DNA from: an uncultured Veillonellaceae bacterium
GTDB taxonomy: Bacteria > Bacillota > Negativicutes > Selenomonadales > Selenomonadaceae
Length of the DNA: 64,000 nucleotides
Direction of reading: 5' to 3'
Assembly: GCA_902785705.1 (NCBI GenBank)
Contig: CACZZN010000001.1
Location: 174,829 to 238,828, forward strand
Shown here: one piece after another, positions 57,728-64,000 of the stretch
Position numbering within the stretch: position 1 is the first letter of the stretch
Layout of the letters: each line of letters starts with the position of its first letter
Made by a program: the position numbers and the translations under genes
The notes under the pieces: generated by a model
Database searches by the model: none
Told to the model about the DNA's origin: nothing
Seen by the model: the letters and a program-made list of their open reading frames with translations, nothing else

Positions 57728-58906
57728 TTATCCAAAATAATCCGCGATGCCATCCACAATGCCCTGCGCCGCTTTGAGGATACCTGCCTTGGAATTCAGC
57801 AGAGCCTCTTCCCTCCGATTGGAGATGAACGCCACCTCCACCAGCGTCGCGGGCATGTCCGTGTGACGCACGACATAGAAGTTACAGGTGCGCGTTCCGC
57901 GGTTTTTCGTGCGGATCTGCTCGATGAGCCCCGCACGCACCTTGTCTGCCAGCTCAAAGGATTTTTTCGAGCCTTTCTCATAGTAATAGCCCGTTGTGCC
58001 GGTCGCAGTTTCGCTGCTGAAGGAATCCATATGGATGGAGATGAAGATATCGCTCTTCTTTCTGTTTGCGATATCGCATCGTGCCTGCAGTTCCTCGATA
58101 TCCGTGGCATGTGCTTTCTTCGGGGAGACCTCCGTATCCGTCGTGCGCGTCATATAGACCGTCGCCCCCTCCGCTTCGAGAAGGCGTTTGACCTCCATCG
58201 CAACATTCAGCGTCACGGTCTTCTCCATAAGCCCCGACGGCCCAATGGCGCCGGAGTCGCTGCCTCCATGTCCGGGATCGATGGTGATGCTGCGCCCTTT
58301 CAGGCCCGTAAGATTGGCGATCTGCACATCGACGGCATCCGCGTCTCCCTCGTCCGTCTCCTCGTACTTGGCGATATTGATCTTATCCTCCGGATCCAGC
58401 TTCGGCACGCCCTCCGGCACGACGCTGTCATCCGTATTCGCGGAGGTATTCTCGGATACATCCGCAGATTCTGCGGCGTCATCCACCTTCCCGAAATCCA
58501 TGACGACGCGGTTCCCGCTCAAATTGAAGACACGGTAGCGGCCTTTTCCCATCTCGGTCTCTACGACGATCCGCACGGTCGTCTTATCATGCTGCGCGAC
58601 GCGCACCCGCTTCGCGTATTCGCTGTCGATCTGCGTGTTTTTCCCGACCTTCGGGGAAAGCCATGTATTCGGCAAATCCACCAAGATGCGTCCCGGATTG
58701 GAAAGCGCCGATGTCTTGAAGCTGACCTCCCCGTCTGCATCCACAACGATGCGTACCTTATCGTCCTGTACGCTCACACGCAGCCCCGTGATCTCCGCCA
58801 TGCCGGATACCCGCTCACCGAAGTCCGAAGCTTCCGCCCGCCCCCCTGCAAAGGGCAGCAGGAGCACATGGAGCAAGCATATGGACAGAAAAAGAATCTT
58901 CTTCAT
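57728..58906 (-). CDS. N-acetylmuramoyl-L-alanine amidase with AMIN domain
   Basis: 392 residues. A signal peptide ([19 protein letters not shown]) precedes an AMIN domain (about 30-130; [11 protein letters not shown]), an acidic linker and an Amidase_3 domain (about 195-390) with [14 protein letters not shown] (zinc His), the Glu of [13 protein letters not shown], and SIHMDSF. It cleaves septal peptidoglycan; AMIN domains direct such enzymes to the division site or outer membrane anchors. The start at 58906 has AAGGGTG 5 bases upstream. It follows the ABC ATPase by 10 bases. Confidence 0.93.
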   Translation of the reverse strand: MKKILFLSICLLHVLLLPFAGGRAEASDFGERVSGMAEITGLRVSVQDDKVRIVVDADGEVSFKTSALSNPGRILVDLPNTWLSPKVGKNTQIDSEYAKRVRVAQHDKTTVRIVVETEMGKGRYRVFNLSGNRVVMDFGKVDDAAESADVSENTSANTDDSVVPEGVPKLDPEDKINIAKYEETDEGDADAVDVQIANLTGLKGRSITIDPGHGGSDSGAIGPSGLMEKTVTLNVAMEVKRLLEAEGATVYMTRTTDTEVSPKKAHATDIEELQARCDIANRKKSDIFISIHMDSFSSETATGTTGYYYEKGSKKSFELADKVRAGLIEQIRTKNRGTRTCNFYVVRHTDMPATLVEVAFISNRREEALLNSKAGILKAAQGIVDGIADYFG

Positions 58907-58916
58907 CCTATCACCC

Positions 58917-59699
58917 TTACAACATATTCTGCAAAAATGCCTTGGTCCGCTCCTCCCGAGGATGTTCAAAGAAAATCTCCGGTGGGGCCTGCTCAACGAT
59001 ATTGCCGTCCGCCATGAAGATCACATGGCTGGCTGCCTCACGGGCAAAGGCCATCTCATGCGTCACCACTACCATGGTCATCCGCGACGCGGCAAGCTCC
59101 CGCATGGTCTTGAGGACTTCCCCCGTCAGTTCCGGGTCAAGCGCCGAGGTCGGCTCATCGAAGAGCATGATGTCGGGTTCCATCGCCAAGGCCCTTGCAA
59201 TGGCCACGCGCTGCTGCTGTCCGCCGGACAGCTTCGCCGGGTAAGCATCACGCTTCCCGTAGAGTCCGACCTTTTTCAGCAGTTCCTCCGCCAGCGGCTG
59301 GATCTCTTCCCGCGGCATCTTCTTGACCTGCATGGGCGCCTCCAGCAGATTCTCCATGACCGTCATGTGCGGGAACAGGTTGAACTGCTGGAACACCATG
59401 CCCATGCAGGACAGGATCTTTCGCATGTCCTTCGGACGCGCATATTCCACCTCGCCCGACGGTTTGGTCAGCGCAAGGCACTGCCCCTTGATGTCGATCG
59501 AGCCCTGATCGATGGTCGAAAGACGGTTGATGCAGCGGAGCAGCGTGCTTTTTCCGGAGCCGGAGGGCCCGATGATCGCCAGCACTTCGCCGCGCTTCAC
59601 TTCGATGTCAATGCCCTTCAGAACCTCCACTGCCCCAAAAGCCTTGTGGATGTTCCGCATTTTCAGCATGATCTCATCCTTCTGCTTCGTATTTCCCAT
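58917..59699 (-). CDS. Polar amino-acid ABC transporter ATP-binding protein (GlnQ-like)
   Basis: 260 residues. Walker [10 protein letters not shown], signature [15 protein letters not shown], Walker [15 protein letters not shown] and the H-loop [10 protein letters not shown] are all intact and typical of the polar amino-acid class. GGAGG lies 6 bases before the ATG at 59699, and the gene overlaps the permease by 26 bases. No substrate-binding protein gene is nearby. Confidence 0.94.
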   Translation of the reverse strand: MGNTKQKDEIMLKMRNIHKAFGAVEVLKGIDIEVKRGEVLAIIGPSGSGKSTLLRCINRLSTIDQGSIDIKGQCLALTKPSGEVEYARPKDMRKILSCMGMVFQQFNLFPHMTVMENLLEAPMQVKKMPREEIQPLAEELLKKVGLYGKRDAYPAKLSGGQQQRVAIARALAMEPDIMLFDEPTSALDPELTGEVLKTMRELAASRMTMVVVTHEMAFAREAASHVIFMADGNIVEQAPPEIFFEHPREERTKAFLQNML

Positions 59700-60324
59700 A
59701 ATAGGCCTCCAGCTTCTTGAACCCCCAAGTCAGCACGAATGTCATGGCAAGATAAAAGACTGCCGCAATCACAAAGGGCGTCATATCGAACTCGCGCTGC
59801 ACGATGGTGCGCGCCACGCGCAGCAGATCGTTCATCGCAAGGATATAGATCAGCGACGTATCCTTCACCAGATTGATGGTCTCGTTGCTGATCGGGGGCA
59901 GTACGATGCGGATGACTTGGGGCAGGATGATGCGCCGCATGGTCTGTGCGGGCGTCATGCCCAAGGTCTGCGCAGCCTCATACTGCCCTTTCGGGATCGC
60001 CTGGATACCGGCGCGGAAAATCTCCGCGAAATAGGCCGCATAATTCAGACTGAAGGCCAGAAGCGCCGCAGTGATATCCGGCAGCATAATGCCTACCATC
60101 GGCAGCGCAAAATATACGAACAGGAGCTGCAGCATCAGCGGGGTGCCGCGCATGAGCCAGATATAGAACTCAACCGTGCGGCTCAGCAGCCTGATCGTGG
60201 ACAATCGCCCCAAAGCCGCGAGCATGCCGATGGGGAGCGCCAGGATCAACGTGACGAAGAAGATCTCCAGCGTGATCTCAGAGCCTTCGAGCATCAGCAC
60301 GACCGTATTCAAAAGCTTGTCCAT
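59674..60324 (-). CDS. Polar amino-acid ABC transporter permease (HisM/GlnP-like)
   Basis: 216 residues with about five helices. It shows the [12 protein letters not shown] and [22 protein letters not shown] segments (EAA loop) of the His/Glu/Gln permease family. It would form a homodimer with the overlapping ATPase. The binding protein must be encoded elsewhere. It begins 18 bases after topA ends. Confidence 0.92.
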   Translation of the reverse strand: MDKLLNTVVLMLEGSEITLEIFFVTLILALPIGMLAALGRLSTIRLLSRTVEFYIWLMRGTPLMLQLLFVYFALPMVGIMLPDITAALLAFSLNYAAYFAEIFRAGIQAIPKGQYEAAQTLGMTPAQTMRRIILPQVIRIVLPPISNETINLVKDTSLIYILAMNDLLRVARTIVQREFDMTPFVIAAVFYLAMTFVLTWGFKKLEAYYGKYEAEG

Positions 60325-60342
60325 AACTCCAACTCCAGCTCC

Positions 60343-62538
60343 TTACTTCTTGTCTTCCGTTTCCTGCTTGCGCTTTGCCTCGGCTCTCGCCCGCGCTTTT
60401 TCCAGCTCTGCGTTGATGGGATGGTTCTTGCGCGTCTCGCAGGCGTCATTGCTGCAATAGAGCATGGCACGCCCGTTCTTGTAACGATGCTTCAGCAGGA
60501 ACGCGCCGCACTTCTCGCATTTCTGCTGCTGCGGTGCATCCCATGTGGTATAGTCGCAGTTCGGATAATTCTCGCATCCGAAAAAACTCCTGCCACGGCG
60601 CGTGCGGCGCTCCACGATTTTCCCGCCGCACTTCGGGCAGAGCACGCCCGTATCCTTCAGAATGGGCTTGGTATTGCGGCACTCCGGAAAGCCGGGACAT
60701 GCAAGGAATTTGCCGAACCGCCCCTGCTTGATGACCATGCGCCGTCCGCAAAGCTCACAGACTTCATCGGATTCCTCCACCGGAAGCTCCACAGGCCCGA
60801 TGGCCTCGTCCGCTTTTTCCAGTGTTTTCTCGAATGGTGTGTAGAATTCCGCGAGCAAAGCGTTCTTCTGCACCTTGCCTTCCGCAATTTCGTCCAGTTC
60901 ATTTTCCATCTCGGCCGTGAATTTCACATCCACGATGTCCTTGAAGTATTCCTCCAGCATATCCAGCACCAGGAACCCCAGCTCCGTGGGCTGGAAATGC
61001 TTGTCTGCGCGCTGCACATAGCCGCGCGCGATGATGGTCTCGATGATGGGCGCATAGGTGCTCGGCCTGCCGATTTCCTTTTCCTCCAGCGTCTTGACCA
61101 AGGAGGCATCGTTGTATCTGGCAGGAGGCTCCGTGAAATGCTGCTGCGGAAGCGTCTTGGCAAGGCTCAGGGCATCCCCCTCCGCCAGATCGGGAAGCAG
61201 GACATCCTTTTCTTTCTTGGTGACATCCGCCCCCGCATAGACCGCCGTGAAGCCGGGGAATTTGAGCTGCGAGCCGTTTGCTTTGGCAATGCAATGCTCC
61301 CCTGCCGCGATCTGGATGCTCATCGTGTCATAGATGGCGGCGGACATCTGGCTTGCCGCGAAACGCTGCCAGATCAGGGTATAGAGCTTCCACTGTTCCT
61401 TGGAAAGAAATGGCTCCACCGCCTCAGGCGTAAGCTCGATGCTCGTGGGCCGGATCGCCTCATGGGCATCCTGCGCCTTCTTGCCCGCGCTGTAGATATT
61501 CGGTTTCTCCGGCACAAAGCCCGCCCCGTAGTTCATCGCCAGGAAATCGCGCGCCTCTTTCTGCGCCAGCTCCGAAATGCGGGTGGAATCCGTGCGCATA
61601 TAGGTGATGAGACCGACCGGTCCGCGTTTCCCAAGCTCCAAGCCCTCATAGAGCTGCTGCGCGAGCATCATGGTCCTGCGGCTGGTAAAGCCGAGCTTCC
61701 TCGCGGCGTCCTGCTGCATGCTGCTTGTCGTGAAGGGTGCGGACGGCTTCCGGCGGCGCTGGCTCTTCTTGACCTCCTTGACGGAGAACGCGGATTGCTC
61801 CAGCTGCCGCACCAGATCCATGCTCTCCCGTTCATTGTGCAGCGCCAGCTTTTTCCCGTCCACATGGGTGAGCTCCGCATCGAACATCGGAGACTTGCCC
61901 TTCCGGAGCTTGAATCCGATGGTCCAGTATTCCTCGGAGCGGAATGCCTGGATCTCCTTCTCCCGGTCGCAGATCAGCTTCACCGTCACAGACTGCACCC
62001 GCCCGGCGGAAAGCCCTTTCCGCACTTTGCGCCAGAGCAGCGGGCTCAGCTTATAGCCCACGATACGGTCCAGCATGCGGCGCGCTTGCTGGGCATCCAC
62101 CCGGTCCATGCTGATGGGCCGGGGTTCCTTTACCGCCTCTTGGATGGCCGGTTTCGTAATCTCGTGAAACACGATGCGGCAGTCGCTCTTCGGGTCGACA
62201 TCCAAAATATGCGCCAAATGCCACGCGATCGCCTCTCCCTCGCGATCGGGATCGCTTGCGAGATAGATCTTGTCCGCATGTTTTGCGTCCTTCTTGAGCG
62301 CCTTGATGATATCCCCTTTGCCGCGGATATTGATATATTTCGGTGCGAAATCATGCTCCACGTCGATGCCGAACTGGCTCTTCGGCAGATCGCGCAGATG
62401 CCCCATGGAAGCGCGTACCATGAATTTCCTTCCAAGGTATTTCTCTATGGTCTTCGCCTTGGCGGGGGACTCCACCACCACAAGCGTCTTTTTGGTCTTT
62501 GCTGCGGACTTTGTTTTCGTTTGCGCTTTGGCAGACAA
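60343..62538 (-). CDS. topA: DNA topoisomerase I
   Basis: 731 residues. A TOPRIM domain (TLVVVESPAKAKTIEKYLG, DPDREGEAIAWH) is followed by the type IA core with the active-site Tyr in LITYMRTDSTR, and three C-terminal zinc ribbons (CELCGRR/CPGFPEC, CPKCGGK/CENYPNC, CEKCGAF/CSNDAC). It relaxes negative supercoils. The TTG at 62538 (MSAKAQTKTKS) has AAGGGTG 7 bases upstream and begins 4 bases after dprA; the longer ATG reading from 62580 overlaps dprA and has no site. Confidence 0.96.
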   Translation of the reverse strand: MSAKAQTKTKSAAKTKKTLVVVESPAKAKTIEKYLGRKFMVRASMGHLRDLPKSQFGIDVEHDFAPKYINIRGKGDIIKALKKDAKHADKIYLASDPDREGEAIAWHLAHILDVDPKSDCRIVFHEITKPAIQEAVKEPRPISMDRVDAQQARRMLDRIVGYKLSPLLWRKVRKGLSAGRVQSVTVKLICDREKEIQAFRSEEYWTIGFKLRKGKSPMFDAELTHVDGKKLALHNERESMDLVRQLEQSAFSVKEVKKSQRRRKPSAPFTTSSMQQDAARKLGFTSRRTMMLAQQLYEGLELGKRGPVGLITYMRTDSTRISELAQKEARDFLAMNYGAGFVPEKPNIYSAGKKAQDAHEAIRPTSIELTPEAVEPFLSKEQWKLYTLIWQRFAASQMSAAIYDTMSIQIAAGEHCIAKANGSQLKFPGFTAVYAGADVTKKEKDVLLPDLAEGDALSLAKTLPQQHFTEPPARYNDASLVKTLEEKEIGRPSTYAPIIETIIARGYVQRADKHFQPTELGFLVLDMLEEYFKDIVDVKFTAEMENELDEIAEGKVQKNALLAEFYTPFEKTLEKADEAIGPVELPVEESDEVCELCGRRMVIKQGRFGKFLACPGFPECRNTKPILKDTGVLCPKCGGKIVERRTRRGRSFFGCENYPNCDYTTWDAPQQQKCEKCGAFLLKHRYKNGRAMLYCSNDACETRKNHPINAELEKARARAEAKRKQETEDKK

Positions 62539-62542
62539 AATC

Positions 62543-63637
62543 TCACACCCTTTCTGCACGCAGATATGCATGCATTTCATTTTCTATGACACAGCCTTTG
62601 AGCTGGAGCTGCAGCAGCAGGAATGCCACATTGGACACCGATGCCCCATGCAGGCTGTAGATGACCTCATCCACCGACAGCGGATGATCCGCGGAAAGCA
62701 CGCGGTACACCATCGACTCTTCCTCGGTAAGTTCCGGCATGATGCGCTTCGGTTTTTTGCTCTCCTGTCTGCCCTGCATGCCATATTCCTCCAGCACATC
62801 ATCGACAGAGGCAACGAGTTTCGCCCCCTGCTGGATGAGATGATGGCAGCCCCGGCTGTTCTGGGAGTAGATGCTCCCCGGCACCGCAAGCACATCCCTG
62901 CCCTCGCTCAGCGCCAGTTCCGCCGTGATGAGCGAGCCGCTGCGCTCCGCCGCTTCCACGACTAAAGTAGTCCTGCAAAGGCCGCTGATGATGCGGTTCC
63001 GCGCAGGGAAAAAGGCAGGCAGAGGCTTCGTCCCGGGCGCATATTCCGAAACCACGGCTCCCTGCTCGGCAATCTTCTCCAACAGCGCCCTGTTTTCCGA
63101 AGGATATGCGACATCCACGCCGCACCCAAGGACGGCAACGGTACGCCCGGATTTCAAAGCACCTGTATGAGCCGCCGTGTCGATGCCCCTCGCCGCGCCG
63201 CTGACCACGGTAATGCCCGCCTGCGCAGCAGCCTGTGCAAGCTCTGACGCCACGCCCTCGCCATAAGGGCTCATCCTGCGCGAACCGACCACTGCAAGGC
63301 GTACAGCGTCCGGCTGCAATGCTCCCCGATAAAAAAGAACCGCCGGCGGATCGGAAATTTCCTTCAAGAGCGCTGGATATTCCTCCTGCCGGATATCGCA
63401 GACGCTCACGCCGCTTTTCCCGCAAAGCTCCTGCAGCCGCTCCGGCTCCTGCGGATGTTCCTTCCGAAAAGAATGGATGGCCTCCGCAAGCCGCCCGGGA
63501 ATACCGGTCATATGGGCAAGCTCATCCGGCGGCATCTGCCAAAGCGCCGAAGCGGGAGCGAAGTCCAGCATCCGACAAAGATGTCTGCTGCCTACGCCGC
63601 CGGCCCGCGCCATTGCCGCCAGAAAAAACCGCTCCAT
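62543..63637 (-). CDS. dprA: DNA-processing protein DprA (Smf)
   Basis: 364 residues. A short helical N-terminal domain, a Rossmann core (VVGSRRMSPYG, SGAARGIDTAAH, EYAPGTKPLPAFFPARNRII) and a C-terminal winged helix are present. It loads RecA on incoming single-stranded DNA in natural transformation. The start at 63637 (MERFFLAAMARAG) has GGGAGA 7 bases upstream. It heads the dprA-topA-permease-ATPase-amidase-trpS series with a good promoter just upstream. Confidence 0.95.
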   Translation of the reverse strand: MERFFLAAMARAGGVGSRHLCRMLDFAPASALWQMPPDELAHMTGIPGRLAEAIHSFRKEHPQEPERLQELCGKSGVSVCDIRQEEYPALLKEISDPPAVLFYRGALQPDAVRLAVVGSRRMSPYGEGVASELAQAAAQAGITVVSGAARGIDTAAHTGALKSGRTVAVLGCGVDVAYPSENRALLEKIAEQGAVVSEYAPGTKPLPAFFPARNRIISGLCRTTLVVEAAERSGSLITAELALSEGRDVLAVPGSIYSQNSRGCHHLIQQGAKLVASVDDVLEEYGMQGRQESKKPKRIMPELTEEESMVYRVLSADHPLSVDEVIYSLHGASVSNVAFLLLQLQLKGCVIENEMHAYLRAERV

Positions 63638-63675
63638 CGTGCCATCTCCCTTGAAATAGACTTTCACATCCTCTA

Positions 63676-63704
63676 ATCATACCGAAAAGCAACCGAACAT
63701 GCAA
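63676..63704 (-). promoter_or_regulatory. Promoter of the dprA-topA operon
   Basis: TTGCAT (63699-63704, minus strand), a 17-base spacer and TATGAT (63676-63681). The start point would leave a leader of about 30 bases before the dprA ATG. Confidence 0.75.
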
Positions 63705-63713
63705 GCATTCTTT

Positions 63714-63743
63714 TTGACAAGCCCCACACTCGTTTCATAAAAT
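63714..63743 (+). promoter_or_regulatory. Divergent plus-strand promoter next to the dprA promoter
   Basis: A perfect TTGACA (63714-63719), an 18-base spacer and TAAAAT (63738-63743) on the plus strand. Its -35 lies only 9 bases from the -35 of the dprA promoter, back to back. No plus-strand gene starts before base 64000, and a hairpin begins at once. Confidence 0.65.
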
Positions 63744-63746
63744 AGT

Positions 63747-63797
63747 ACTCCCCCATGGCCGTCACCTCAAATCGGTGACAACCATGAGGGAGTTTTC
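63747..63797 (+). ncRNA. Short hairpin RNA or attenuator directly after a promoter
   Basis: The first transcribed bases would fold into a long hairpin built of ACTCCC/GGGAGT, CATGG/CCATG and GTCACC/GGTGAC with small internal loops (63747-63766 with 63774-63793), followed by TTTT. The transcript could be only about 50 bases. It may be a tiny RNA, an attenuator of a gene beyond the window, or the end of a mobile element; the sequence does not decide. Confidence 0.4.
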
Positions 63798-64000
63798 GTT
63801 GCTCATTTACAAACGCGTTCTATACCCGCGTTCGGAAAAATTACGTTTCGACCGGTCTCAGTTCGCCGTGCGGTCAATAACGAAAACCTTGTTCCTCGCT
63901 CCTCAACATCCAAGGGAAAGCCCCGTGCCCCTTTTTCAAAAGGCACGGGGCTTTCCCTTGCGATTTGGTTGTGAGAAGAATTCTGCCTTTCGGCCGGAGG
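63798..64000. other. Non-coding end of the window with a 19-bp palindrome
   Basis: I see no gene here. Within it, 63911-63929 pairs perfectly with 63942-63960 (stem CAAGGGAAAGCCCCGTGCC, 12-base loop). No T-run follows in either direction, but its strength suggests transcription termination for a gene lying to the right on the minus strand. The stretch 63798-63900 has only small repeats such as CGCGTT twice. Confidence 0.5.

Noticed and set aside
59512..62589. Plus-strand open frame of about 1025 codons opposite topA, the permease and the ATPase
   Set aside because: It covers three well-recognised minus-strand genes, has no ribosome site or family resemblance, and reflects codon use that avoids TTA, CTA and TCA on the sense strand.
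63750..63780. Tiny open frame ATG GCC GTC ACC inside the hairpin at the right end
   Set aside because: Only seven codons before a stop and no ribosome site; the bases are explained by hairpin pairing.

Overview
The window reads as chromosomal core sequence from a diderm Firmicute of the Negativicutes (Selenomonas/Mitsuokella-like). This is inferred from gene content and order (priA-less def-fmt-DUF116-rsmB-rlmN block, rpoE-pyrG, clostridial glgC-glgD pair, YvrJ and YigZ proteins) and from a fairly GC-rich, TTG/GTG-tolerant coding style; no 16S rRNA is present to prove it. All genes but two lie on the minus strand, so transcription runs mostly from right to left. I see no tRNA, rRNA, CRISPR array or intact insertion sequence.

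From left to right: (1) 1-3665, sugar-phosphate metabolism: the start of a probable glucose-6-phosphate isomerase, then two phosphohexomutases. (2) 3766-13664, a signalling block: two GGDEF diguanylate cyclases, downstream of a tightly overlapping five-gene unit made of two membrane-anchored BMP-family binding proteins, a hybrid histidine kinase (HisKA-HATPase-REC-Hpt), a membrane sensor without a kinase domain, and a GHKL-type ATPase sensor. There is no DNA-binding response regulator. (3) 13705-27349, a long co-directional series: flippase-like membrane protein, folE2, rsgA, then pknB, PBP2, FtsW/RodA, PP2C, FHA and FHA genes in the order known from mycobacteria, followed by rlmN, rsmB, DUF116, fmt and def.

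(4) 27501-39904, a complete glycogen operon read glgC-glgD-glgP-glgB-glgA followed by an amylase/4-alpha-glucanotransferase fusion. GlgB carries an unusual lysine/alanine-rich tail with an AT-hook-like core. Together with region 1 this set stores and mobilises glucose as glycogen. (5) 40131-43812, small accessory genes, an amino-acid permease, YigZ and a GIY-YIG protein; the only two plus-strand genes are here. (6) 43812-50955, a cyclophilin, a strange glycyl-radical-enzyme homologue whose radical domain is replaced by a ferredoxin domain, mfd, and a zinc-ribbon protein.

(7) 51091-63637, pyrG, rpoE (delta), argS, a GDSL hydrolase with fibronectin-like region, a 46-residue YvrJ protein, trpS, an AMIN/amidase, an amino-acid ABC ATPase and permease, topA and dprA. 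The last 360 bases hold the dprA promoter, a divergent promoter that runs straight into a hairpin, and a 19-bp perfect palindrome.

The two loci most worth following are the GRE-ferredoxin chimera (44402-46834) and the BMP/hybrid-kinase/GGDEF signalling unit (3766-13664).
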